From Tenacibaculum finnmarkense (GTDB taxonomy: Bacteria > Bacteroidota > Bacteroidia > Flavobacteriales > Flavobacteriaceae): a stretch of 64,000 bases of DNA. A program made the translations under genes and the position numbers. Below are positions 33,595-41,132 of this stretch, piece after piece. Positions within the stretch are counted from its first letter, which is position 1; each line of letters opens with the position of its first letter. Where the stretch lies: contig NZ_OENA01000053.1 in NCBI RefSeq assembly GCF_900239185.1, positions 122,300 through 186,299 of the forward strand, written 5' to 3'. The notes under the pieces are model-generated. The model made no database searches, was not told the DNA's origin, and saw nothing but the letters and a program-made list of their open reading frames with translations.

Positions 33595-34047
33595 TTAGAT
33601 AAATAAAGCCACTTTTTTACAGGTATATTCTAACAAAGATTCATCATCGGCAGTAAAAGGATTTACGGTGTGCGAATCAATATCAATTTGTCCGATGTTT
33701 TGATTATCAACAAAAATAGGAATCACAATTTCCGATTTCACTTTCCATCCACAAGAAATATAATTGTCTTGGTCTTGCACATTTTGCACTACAAAATTTT
33801 CATTGCTAACCGCCACTTGCCCGCAAATTCCTTTTCCGAAAGGAATAATGGTATGATCGGTAGGTTCGCCATTAAACTGTGCTAATTTCAGTTCGTCTTT
33901 ATCGCCGTTTTTAAAATAGAATCCAACCCAGTCATAATATGAAATTTCTGAAGCTAAATAATCACAAATTTCTTGTAATTTTTCTTCTTTAGAATTGTTT
34001 TTTTCGGCAATGATATCAATGTTGTTTTTTAATTCGTGTAGGTTCAT
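33595..34047 (-). CDS. GAF domain protein, free methionine-R-sulfoxide reductase-like
   Basis: A 150-residue single GAF domain. The pattern resembles fRMsr enzymes that reduce free methionine-R-sulfoxide: YDWVGFYF (about 39-46), IPFGKGICGQVA (Cys about 74) and NYISCGWKVKSEIVIPI (Cys about 98), then GQIDIDSHTVNPFTADDE. Two cysteines occupy the places of the catalytic and resolving cysteines of YebR/fRMsr; a third is less clear. It is a stand-alone gene with no sensor partner. The reductase role is inferred from family knowledge; other small GAF proteins exist. Confidence 0.8.
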   Translation of the reverse strand: MNLHELKNNIDIIAEKNNSKEEKLQEICDYLASEISYYDWVGFYFKNGDKDELKLAQFNGEPTDHTIIPFGKGICGQVAVSNENFVVQNVQDQDNYISCGWKVKSEIVIPIFVDNQNIGQIDIDSHTVNPFTADDESLLEYTCKKVALFI

Positions 34048-34113
34048 TATATTAATTTTTAATATCTTTTTAAATTCGATTTTATCTTTGCAAGATAAAG
34101 AAATACTTTTTTT

Positions 34114-34408
34114 AGAGCCTGTTTAAAAATTAAATAAGCTGTCAGTTCGAGTGATTTTTTTTCTTCAAAAAAATTGTATCGAGAACTTTTTTAACCTCAA
34201 AATAAATTAAGATAAAATAATTCAAATTCTCGATACAATTTTAATTCCTTTTAGTCATTAAAATCACTCGAATTGACAAGAATCTATCAAAAAAAACTAA
34301 AAATCACGGCAAATCAGGATGCGAAATTGAAATAAATTCAGTTTGATGGATTCGATTTCTTATTTTTCTGATATAAAACTTATTTTTAATAAAATTTAAA
34401 CAGGCTCT
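34114..34408. mobile_element. MITE-like element with nested inverted repeats (B2, best copy)
   Basis: About 295 bases with terminal inverted repeats GAGCCTGTTTAAA / TTTAAACAGGCTC, flanked by TTA on each side (possible 3-bp target duplication). Inside are an outer pair GTCAGTTCGAGTGATTTT / AAAATCACTCGAATTGAC (34140-, to 34280) and an inner pair TTGTATCGAGAA / TTCTCGATACAA. There is no open frame, so movement would need a transposase in trans. The gap 34048-34471 contains only this element. Confidence 0.7.
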
Positions 34409-34457
34409 TAAAAATAGCTTTAACAATTATTTACAAAAATAGCTTTTTAATTTTTCG

Positions 34458-34465
34458 TATCTTTG
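34458..34465 (+). promoter_or_regulatory. -7 box of the HYC_CC_PP/TonB/HMA operon
   Basis: TATCTTTG, ending 6 bases before the ATG at 34472, so the transcript is nearly leaderless. It overlaps an earlier in-frame ATG at 34463, which is thus unlikely to be the start. No clear -33 element was found. Confidence 0.55.
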
Positions 34466-34471
34466 TATGCA

Positions 34472-34885
34472 ATGAACCAACTATTTACAAAAATAGCAAC
34501 CATTATATTAGCCTTGCTAGTATTGATTTCTACCTTTTCATTTACGGTAGAAAAACATTATTGTGGTGATTTTTTAGTAGATATTTCTTATTTAGGTGAA
34601 GCTGATAATTGCGGTACATTAGTAACTAAAAATACTTGTGAAACGCTAATTAAAAAAAAGAAATGCTGTAAAGATGAGGTGTATCAAATTGATGGGCAGG
34701 ACGATTTACAAAAAGTTTCTTCTACTAAAATAAGCTTTGAAACCGTCAAGTTATTTGTTGCTTTTCACGCCTCTTATCAATTGTTATTTCAAGAAATTGA
34801 AACGCAATTAGCAACACATCAATATTATTTACCTCCTGATTTAATTACTGATATTCAGGTACTTCACGAAGTTTTTATTATATGA
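34472..34885 (+). CDS. HYC_CC_PP family protein
   Basis: A 137-residue membrane-anchored or secreted protein. The start MNQLFTKIATII was preferred. A hydrophobic helix (about 5-27) is followed by VEKHYCGDFLVD, giving the HYC motif, then KKKKCCKDE (the CC motif at about 70-71) and YYLPPDLITDIQVLHEV, the PP motif. All three name-giving motifs are present. The family has no proven function. It precedes a TonB receptor and a metal-binding HMA protein, so copper or another thiophilic metal is a likely ligand; this is inference. The gene is 94 bases before the receptor. Confidence 0.9.
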   Translation: MNQLFTKIATIILALLVLISTFSFTVEKHYCGDFLVDISYLGEADNCGTLVTKNTCETLIKKKKCCKDEVYQIDGQDDLQKVSSTKISFETVKLFVAFHASYQLLFQEIETQLATHQYYLPPDLITDIQVLHEVFII

Positions 34886-34979
34886 TTTAGCATTTTTTTT
34901 AAGTATTTACGGCATTTTAATGTATTAAATGCCTTATAAATACGCCATAAAATCTTGTCGAATTTAATAATATAAAATT

Positions 34980-37226
34980 ATGAAAATAAATATACTCGGT
35001 ATTTTTATACTGATTTCTGCTGTTGTCTTTTCTCAAAATGAATTTAAAGGCATGATTATGAACAAAGATAATCCAAAAAATAATTTAGGTGTTTACGGTG
35101 CAAATATCCATTGGTTAAACACAAATATAGGCGTTACAACCAATCAAAAAGGCTGGTTTACAATTCCGTATAAAAAATCCTATAAAAAATTAGTAGTAAG
35201 TTTTGTCGGCTATAAAATGGATACAATTACTATAAATAATTTAAAACCAATTCATCATTTTTTAACGGAAAGTAACAATTTAAATGAAGTAATTGTTACA
35301 TCTAAAAAAAGTGCGACTCAAAAATCCTATTTAACATCGCAAAATTTAGTAACCATTAATAGTGCCGAATTATTAAAAGCAGCTTGCTGTAATTTGGCTG
35401 AAAGTTTTGAAACAAACCCATCGATTGATGTTAATTTTTCGGATGCTTTAACAGGTACAAAACAAATTCAAATGTTAGGTTTAACAAGCCCGTATTTGTT
35501 AATAACTCAAGAGAATATTCCATCTATTAGAGGCGCATCGCAAGCATTTGGGCTTTCTTTTACGCCAGGAACTTGGGTAGAAAGTATTCAAATAACCAAA
35601 GGAGCAGGAAGTGTTGTTAATGGATATGAAAGTATTTCTGGGCAAATAAATGCCGAATTGGTAAAACCGTTTACAAACTATCGATTTTTTGCAAATATTT
35701 ACGGTTCAGCAGGAGGAAGGCTAGAGTTTAACACGCATTTTAATCAAAAAGTAAGCGATAAATGGCAAACAGGGCTTTATATCCACGGAAATTCTAGAAA
35801 TCAGAAGTTTGATAAAAATGACGATGGTTTTTTAGACAATCCGCTAGCAAAACAAGTAAATATAATGAATCGCTGGCAATATGTCGATGCCGAAAAAGGA
35901 TGGATTAGTTTTGTCAATTTTAGATATTTAGAGGATAAAAAACAACTAGGACAACTAGCGTTTAATCCTGATACAGACAAAGGTTCTGCTACTATTTGGG
36001 GAAGTGAAATTAACACAAATCGTTTTGATGCTTCTACTAAATTAGGCTATGTTTTTCCTGATTTACCTTTTCAAAGCATGGGTTTTCAAGCGGCTTATAG
36101 CAATCATAAACAAGATTCTTATTTTGGGTTAAGAGATTATAATATTCAACATCAAAGTTTTTATAGCAACCTTATTTTCAATTCAATTATTGGCGATACT
36201 CGCAGTAAATTTAAAACAGGGATCAATTTTACGTACGATGCTTACGATGAATTTATAAAAGTAAGCAACGCTCAAAATTTTGATAGAAAAGAAAATTCGT
36301 TCGGTGCTTTCTTTGAATATGTGTATGATAATTCTGAAAATTTGAGTATTACCGCTGGTTTAAGAATTGATACTCATAATTTATTAGGAACTTTTTTAAC
36401 GCCACGTTTACACATTCGTTATACGGCTTGGGAAAAAGGAGTTTTTAGAGCATCGGTAGGAAGAGGGAAAAGAAGTGCGAATATTTTTGCCGAAAATCAA
36501 CAGTTTTTTGCCTCATCAAGAGCTTTAAAAATAGAAAATCAAGGCGAAGAGTTGTATGGTTTAAATCCTGAAACGGCTTGGAATTATGGCGTATCTTTTT
36601 TACAAGGATATAAATTATTTGGTAAAAAAGGAGATGTTACTTTTGATTTTTATCGAACAGATTTTACGAGTCAAGTTGTTGTTGATTGGGAAAATCCGCA
36701 GGAAATAGCATTTTATAATTTAAACGGAAAAAGCGTTGCAAATAGCTTTCAATTAGAAGTAAATCAAAATATAATTCCTTTTTTTAATACGCGTTTTTCC
36801 TACAAACATTACGATGTAAATACTGATTTTAAATCAGGAAATTTAGATAAAGCTTTACAGGCTAAACATCGATTTTTTGCAAATGTATCGTACGAAACAC
36901 CTAAAAAAGAAAATGATGCCCATTGGAAATTTGACGCAACCTATAATTGGATAGGCGAGCAACGCTTGCCAAACAGTCAAGTGAATTCAGTAGTAAATCA
37001 GCCTAAATATTCAGAAAGTTACAACTTGTTAAACGCACAAATAACCAAGGTATTTTCAAAGAAGTTTGAAATTTATGCAGGAGCTGAAAATATAACAAAT
37101 TACAAACAAGAAAACCCGATTCAAGGAAGTGAAAATCCGTTTGCTGCAAATTTTGATACAACAATGATATATGCGCCCATATTTGGAAGTAATTTTTATG
37201 CAGGTTTACGATTTAAAATAGAGTAG
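34980..37226 (+). CDS. TonB-dependent outer membrane receptor, probably for copper
   Basis: A 748-residue receptor with a signal peptide ending at VFSQ (residue 18), an N-terminal CarboxypepD_reg-like domain (about 22-95), a plug (about 112-235) with AACCNLAESFETNPSIDV and TKGAGSVVNGYESISGQINAEL, and a barrel of strands to the final FYAGLRFKIE. The double cysteine at about 136-137 is unusual for a plug and matches a Bacteroidetes subfamily. It would import a TonB-energised substrate; with the neighbouring HYC and HMA genes a thiophilic metal or its chelate is the best guess. It follows 94 bases after the HYC_CC_PP gene. Confidence 0.9.
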   Translation: MKINILGIFILISAVVFSQNEFKGMIMNKDNPKNNLGVYGANIHWLNTNIGVTTNQKGWFTIPYKKSYKKLVVSFVGYKMDTITINNLKPIHHFLTESNNLNEVIVTSKKSATQKSYLTSQNLVTINSAELLKAACCNLAESFETNPSIDVNFSDALTGTKQIQMLGLTSPYLLITQENIPSIRGASQAFGLSFTPGTWVESIQITKGAGSVVNGYESISGQINAELVKPFTNYRFFANIYGSAGGRLEFNTHFNQKVSDKWQTGLYIHGNSRNQKFDKNDDGFLDNPLAKQVNIMNRWQYVDAEKGWISFVNFRYLEDKKQLGQLAFNPDTDKGSATIWGSEINTNRFDASTKLGYVFPDLPFQSMGFQAAYSNHKQDSYFGLRDYNIQHQSFYSNLIFNSIIGDTRSKFKTGINFTYDAYDEFIKVSNAQNFDRKENSFGAFFEYVYDNSENLSITAGLRIDTHNLLGTFLTPRLHIRYTAWEKGVFRASVGRGKRSANIFAENQQFFASSRALKIENQGEELYGLNPETAWNYGVSFLQGYKLFGKKGDVTFDFYRTDFTSQVVVDWENPQEIAFYNLNGKSVANSFQLEVNQNIIPFFNTRFSYKHYDVNTDFKSGNLDKALQAKHRFFANVSYETPKKENDAHWKFDATYNWIGEQRLPNSQVNSVVNQPKYSESYNLLNAQITKVFSKKFEIYAGAENITNYKQENPIQGSENPFAANFDTTMIYAPIFGSNFYAGLRFKIE

Positions 37227-37281
37227 CCTAAATCAAAAGTGATTAAAACGAAATTATAAAATAAAAATAAAACAATTTAAG

Positions 37282-37656
37282 ATGAAAAAAATAGCAATAG
37301 TATTCGTAATTTTATTAATGAGTGTGTCTTTATCGGCACAAAAAAAGAACAAAAATGCTAAAATTTCTTTAGAAGTTGATGGCGTTTGTAAAATGTGTAA
37401 AAATCGAATTGAAAAAGCCGCTTTAAATTGTAAAGGTGTAAAATATGCAAATTGGAATGTGAACACACATGAGTTAAAATTAATTATTAATCAGCGTAAA
37501 ACCGATGTTGCTACTATTCAACAAAAAGTAGCCAATGCAGGGCATGATACCAAGGCGATAAAAGCAAGTTCGGAAGCTTATAATGATTTACACGGATGTT
37601 GTAAATATAGAAGTGAAGAAATTCAAGACGATCATAAAACAGTGAAAAAACAGTAA
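37282..37656 (+). CDS. secreted heavy-metal-associated (HMA) domain protein
   Basis: A 124-residue periplasmic protein. The signal peptide ends at SLSAQ (about residue 19). The HMA domain (about 27-95) has the metal site GVCKMCKN (CxxC, about 37-40) and the beta-alpha fold typical of copper chaperones (KISLEVDGVCKMCKNRIEKAA). A second cysteine pair HGCCKYR lies in the C-terminal tail (about 106-107). Directly after the TonB receptor (55-base gap), it probably collects the imported metal in the periplasm. A bidirectional terminator follows. Confidence 0.9.
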   Translation: MKKIAIVFVILLMSVSLSAQKKNKNAKISLEVDGVCKMCKNRIEKAALNCKGVKYANWNVNTHELKLIINQRKTDVATIQQKVANAGHDTKAIKASSEAYNDLHGCCKYRSEEIQDDHKTVKKQ

Positions 37657-37667
37657 TAACAAAGCAA

Positions 37668-37700
37668 AAAAAATCCCGAATTTTACATTCGGGATTTTTT
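37668..37700. terminator. bidirectional terminator between the HMA and pseudouridine synthase genes
   Basis: Stem AAAAAATCCCGAA / TTCGGGATTTTTT with a 7-base loop in the convergent gap. Confidence 0.9.
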
Positions 37701-37725
37701 ATTAAAATATGTTTTAAAGCAATAT

Positions 37726-38841
37726 TTATAACATTTTTAAAGTGTTTACTTCTTGCTCGGTTAACTCACGCCATCTACCACGAGGTAAATTACGTTTAGT
37801 CATTCCTGCAAAAATAACACGGTCTAGTTTTGAAACTGCGTATCCGAAGTTTTCAAATATTTTACGTACAATTCTATTTCTTCCAGAGTGAATTTCAATA
37901 CCAACTTCGGTTTTTCTTTCACCTTCTACATAAGAAACGGCATCAATAAAAACTTTTTTACCTTCAATAACAACATCGTCACGTAATTTGTCTAAATCAG
38001 AAATTGACAATTTTTTATCTAAAGAAGCGTGGTATAATTTACGCACGTTATGTTTTGGATGTGTTAATTTTTTTGCCAACTCCCCATCGTTTGTAAATAA
38101 TAATAAACCAGTGGTGTTTCTATCCAATCTTCCAACAGGATAAATACGTTCTTTGGTCGCATTATCTACAAGTTCCATTACTGTTTTACGCCCACGTTCA
38201 TCTTCCATGGTAGTAATATAGTTTTTAGGCTTGTTTAATAAAATATAACGCTTTTTTTCGATAGAAATTAAAGTACCATCAAAACGAACTTCATCGCCAG
38301 GTTGTACTTTATACCCCATTTGAGTTATAATTTTTCCGTTTATAAAAACACTTCCGTGTTCAATATAAGTATCGGCTTCTCTACGAGAACAAATTCCTGA
38401 GTTAGAAATGTATTTATTTAAACGAATTCCTGCGGTATCATCCTTGCATACTTGCTCAACGGCTGGTTTTCTGGCATCACTTCTAAACTGTTTTTTGTTA
38501 TCCGAAGAACTAGTTGCAAATCTTGGCTTTTCTGATGATTTTCTAACAGGTCTGTCCGAAGATGTCTTGTTTCTATCAGGTCTATCAGAAGAAGTTCTGT
38601 TTCTGTCAGATGATCTATCAGAAGATGTTCTGTTTCTATCAGATGATCTATCAGAAGATGTTCTGTTTCTATCAGATGATCTATCCGAAGAAGATCTGTT
38701 TCTTTCTGAAGAACCACTGTTTCTATCAGAAGAACTTCTGTCCGATCTAGAAGATGTTCTATTTCTGTCAGATGATTTTTTTTCACGAGGATTGCTGTTC
38801 TTGTCAGCCTGTCGTCCTCTCGACGAGTTTTTTGAGTTCAT
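37726..38841 (-). CDS. rRNA pseudouridine synthase (RluB/RsuA type) with repetitive disordered N-terminus
   Basis: A 371-residue RNA modification enzyme. Residues 1-130 are a low-complexity Arg/Ser/Asp tract (SSDRNRT repeats), likely disordered and RNA-binding. The S4 domain follows (IRLNKYISNSGICSRREAD, about 139-157) and then the catalytic domain with YPVGRLDRNTTGLLLFT (about 237-253), the RLD aspartate being catalytic. The closing RQIRKxFE-type site is IVRKIFENFGYAVSKLDRV. Target is probably 23S or 16S rRNA. The N-terminal tail is absent in Escherichia coli RluB. It has its own promoter box. Confidence 0.92.
   Translation of the reverse strand: MNSKNSSRGRQADKNSNPREKKSSDRNRTSSRSDRSSSDRNSGSSERNRSSSDRSSDRNRTSSDRSSDRNRTSSDRSSDRNRTSSDRPDRNKTSSDRPVRKSSEKPRFATSSSDNKKQFRSDARKPAVEQVCKDDTAGIRLNKYISNSGICSRREADTYIEHGSVFINGKIITQMGYKVQPGDEVRFDGTLISIEKKRYILLNKPKNYITTMEDERGRKTVMELVDNATKERIYPVGRLDRNTTGLLLFTNDGELAKKLTHPKHNVRKLYHASLDKKLSISDLDKLRDDVVIEGKKVFIDAVSYVEGERKTEVGIEIHSGRNRIVRKIFENFGYAVSKLDRVIFAGMTKRNLPRGRWRELTEQEVNTLKML
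38579..38710 (-). repeat. 33-bp tandem repeat inside the pseudouridine synthase gene
   Basis: Four consecutive 33-base units (starting 38579, 38612, 38645, 38678) encode copies of an 11-residue SSDRSSDRNRT block. The two central units are nearly identical in DNA. Unit length is a multiple of three, so slippage would change the tail length without breaking the frame. Confidence 0.85.
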
Positions 38842-38862
38842 AATGTATTTTTAAAAAGGGTG

Positions 38863-38870
38863 CAAATATA
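38863..38870 (-). promoter_or_regulatory. -7 box of the pseudouridine synthase gene
   Basis: Minus-strand TATATTTG (TAnnTTTG) ends 21 bases before the ATG and overlaps the gap after the UbiA gene, so this gene is not only read from the mevalonate genes. Confidence 0.5.
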
Positions 38871-38888
38871 GGTTAATTATATGATTTT

Positions 38889-39806
38889 TTAATCTAAAGC
38901 AGTAACTACTTTATCTAAAATTAAAGTCTTATCAATAAAAAGTAAACTAAATACGCCTATTAATAATAATACTTTTAATATGTTGTGTAACAGACGGTAT
39001 TGGTTTGTTTTGCTTGCCTTCCAAGTGTAAAAACCAATAAATATTAAAACAAATGCGGCTAAATAGAAATAATATTTCATGTATTCGATAGCGGGATAAT
39101 TAAATAAAATACAAATAGGGGCAAGGGTTAAAAACATTAATAAAATGATTAATTTTTTGGTGTTTTTTTCGCCATATTTTACAGGAAATGTGTTGTAATT
39201 ATTAATAATAGCGCCTTTAATGTTTTCTAAATTTTTAATCAATTCACGAATTAATATAATTAAAAATAAAAAAATAGCATGTACGAAAATTACTTTTGAA
39301 AAATTTTTATAATGTACAAAAAGCACAAAAAAAGGAAGTATGGTTAAGGTAGTAACGCTTATTAAGCCTGTAAAAGGATGTTTTTTAAGCTTATGAGAAT
39401 ATAGCCAAATACTAAATATATAAACAGCAAAAAAGAAGGCGGCTCTCCAAGAAACTAATAATCCGAAGCCAAAACCTGTAAAATTTAAAAAAAAATAGAT
39501 GGATAATTTCGTTTCTTGTTTTACGTAAGAATCTAAGCTTGTTTTTATGGGGCGGTTTATTTTGTCAGCATTTTTATCATAAAAATTATTGATAATATAG
39601 CCTGCCGCAACCACACAAATAGTGGCAATAACTAGGTACAATAAATGCCAGTCAAAAAGTACGGGTTTGATTGATTTTTGATCAGAAAAAATAAAAATAG
39701 CAGCCAAATATTGGGCTGCTATTAGTACTAATATATTATAACCTCTAACTACTGATAGAAGGCTGAATAGTTTTTTTACAATTATTTTTGCTGATAGCCT
39801 ATCCAT
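38889..39806 (-). CDS. UbiA family prenyltransferase (geranylgeranylglycerol-phosphate transferase-like), second acidic motif lost
   Basis: A 305-residue inner-membrane protein with about eight or nine helices. The first prenyl-diphosphate motif NNFYDKNADKINRP is present at about 71-84. The region of the second motif reads RELIKNLENIKGAIINN at about 189-205, whereas flavobacterial relatives I recall have KDLEDI.GD; three acidic residues are replaced by Asn, Asn and Ala. Family members attach prenyl chains to polar acceptors; annotators call this group geranylgeranylglycerol-phosphate geranylgeranyltransferase. It lies 11 bases after mevalonate kinase, in keeping with isoprenoid use. Whether it is still active is unclear. 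Confidence 0.8.
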   Translation of the reverse strand: MDRLSAKIIVKKLFSLLSVVRGYNILVLIAAQYLAAIFIFSDQKSIKPVLFDWHLLYLVIATICVVAAGYIINNFYDKNADKINRPIKTSLDSYVKQETKLSIYFFLNFTGFGFGLLVSWRAAFFFAVYIFSIWLYSHKLKKHPFTGLISVTTLTILPFFVLFVHYKNFSKVIFVHAIFLFLIILIRELIKNLENIKGAIINNYNTFPVKYGEKNTKKLIILLMFLTLAPICILFNYPAIEYMKYYFYLAAFVLIFIGFYTWKASKTNQYRLLHNILKVLLLIGVFSLLFIDKTLILDKVVTALD

Positions 39807-39817
39807 AAAAATACATC

Positions 39818-40744
39818 TTAAAATCGATACACTAATTCTAATTTATAGTCTTTTAAGCTTGTTTTTGCTTTTTCATAATCTTCGGTAAATCCTAAAATAT
39901 AACCACCGCCACCAGAACCGCAAAGTTTTAAGTAGTATTCGTTGCTTTGAATTCCTTTTTCCCAAATTTTATGAAATGCCGTAGGAATCATCGGTTTGAA
40001 ATTTGTTAAAACAACTTTTGATAATTTTTTAACGTTGCCAAATAACGATTTTACGTTTCCTTGTAAAAAATCATCAATACAGGCATCGGTATGTAATGAA
40101 AATTCTTCGCTTAGCATTTTTCGAAATCCTTCGTTTTTCATCTTGTTCATAAAGATGTTAACCATCGGTTCGGTTTTTCCTGCTTGCTCAGAATCTAATA
40201 AGAAAACAGCGCCTTTTCCTTGTTTTTGAGAAGGAATCCCGGCAGCTTCAATATGTTCTTTCGAGTTGATTAAAATTGGCAAACTTAAATACGAGTTTAA
40301 CGGATCTAAACCAGAGCTTTTTCCGTGGAAAAAAGATTCCATTAATGAAAAAACTTGTTTTAAAACTAATAATTTATCACGGGTTAAGTTTTCTAAAACG
40401 GTAATTTTATCAGCGGCATATTTATCGTAAATAGCGGCAACTAAAGCACCTGAACTTCCAACGCCATAGCCTTGAGGAATAGACGAATCGAAATACATTC
40501 CTTTGTCAATATCATTTTTAAACGATGCTGTGTCAAAACAAACAATATCAGAATTTAGCGTACTTAAATATTCTTGAAACTTTGCTAAATTAGCGTTTGA
40601 TTTTTGAGCTTCCCCTGTTAAGGTATTGGCTGATTTTAATACGCCTTTATAAGAATTAAAAGGAATTGCCAAGCCTTTTGAGTCTTTAATAATTCCGTAT
40701 TCTCCAAAAAGTAATATTTTTGCGTAAAATAAAGGTCCTTTCAT
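39818..40744 (-). CDS. mevalonate kinase-like GHMP kinase
   Basis: A 308-residue GHMP-family kinase. It opens with YAKILLFGEYGII (motif 1, about 7-19), has the phosphate loop IPQGYGVGSSGAL (about 88-100) and the C-terminal motif KLCGSGGGGYILGF (about 274-287). Bacteroidetes proteins of this exact type are annotated as mevalonate kinase, converting mevalonate to 5-phosphomevalonate with ATP. Its neighbours are mvaD and a UbiA prenyltransferase, which supports the pathway. It has its own -7 box before it, so it may be expressed with or apart from mvaD. Confidence 0.85.
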   Translation of the reverse strand: MKGPLFYAKILLFGEYGIIKDSKGLAIPFNSYKGVLKSANTLTGEAQKSNANLAKFQEYLSTLNSDIVCFDTASFKNDIDKGMYFDSSIPQGYGVGSSGALVAAIYDKYAADKITVLENLTRDKLLVLKQVFSLMESFFHGKSSGLDPLNSYLSLPILINSKEHIEAAGIPSQKQGKGAVFLLDSEQAGKTEPMVNIFMNKMKNEGFRKMLSEEFSLHTDACIDDFLQGNVKSLFGNVKKLSKVVLTNFKPMIPTAFHKIWEKGIQSNEYYLKLCGSGGGGYILGFTEDYEKAKTSLKDYKLELVYRF

Positions 40745-40763
40745 AGCTGTTTTAATTACTTTG

Positions 40764-40771
40764 CAAAAGTA
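40764..40771 (-). promoter_or_regulatory. -7 box of the mevalonate kinase gene
   Basis: Minus-strand TACTTTTG (TAnnTTTG), ending 19 bases before the ATG, in the 51-base gap after the YwqK-like gene. Confidence 0.5.
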
Positions 40772-40795
40772 CAGGTAAAACTGTTAGTTTACAAA

Positions 40796-41119
40796 CTAGT
40801 ACACGTTTTTGTAAAAAGTTTTCCAAACCCCTATTTTTTTGTTGTTTCGGTACTTTCCTTTGGTTTTTATTTTGCCGTTTTTGTAAAAGGTTTTCCAAAC
40901 GCCTTGTTTTTGATTGTTGTTATATTTTCCTTGCTCTAAAAGCTGACCTGTTTTATAAAATGTTTTTAGCGTGCCTTTAAATTCTTGAATACTGTAATAT
41001 TCATGATTTTCTTTAACGGTTTCTTGCTTATTTTTATCGAGCCAAATTGTTTTTTGAGCGCTAACAGCAGTGCTTAATAAGCTCAAAAATAACAGGATTG
41101 TTATTGTTGATTTTTTCAT
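40796..41119 (-). CDS. secreted YwqK/MORN-like repeat protein
   Basis: A 107-residue protein with a signal peptide ending at VSAQ (residue 22). Three repeats of the form F/Y.KNG...GKY.NN...GVWKTFYKN follow (about 48-107), as in YwqK-type proteins (often labelled toxin-antitoxin YwqK family antitoxin) and MORN repeats. The antitoxin label is weak; no toxin is beside it. It lies between mvaD (14-base gap) and mevalonate kinase on the same strand. Probably periplasmic; function unknown. The repeats give local DNA-level similarity inside the gene. Confidence 0.75.
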   Translation of the reverse strand: MKKSTITILLFLSLLSTAVSAQKTIWLDKNKQETVKENHEYYSIQEFKGTLKTFYKTGQLLEQGKYNNNQKQGVWKTFYKNGKIKTKGKYRNNKKIGVWKTFYKNVY

Positions 41120-41132
41120 GTTTTTTGATCAA

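Noticed and set aside
38579..38710. 33-bp tandem repeats considered as a CRISPR array
   Set aside because: The units are contiguous with no spacers and lie in frame inside a gene; no cas genes are present.
38408..38854. Open frame of 148 codons on the + strand with FLSDDLSEDVL repeats
   Set aside because: It is the antisense shadow of the repetitive N-terminus of the pseudouridine synthase; the repeat composition simply keeps the other strands open.
40796..41119. Toxin-antitoxin module suggested by the YwqK label
   Set aside because: There is no toxin gene beside it and the protein has a secretion signal, which does not suit a cytoplasmic antitoxin.
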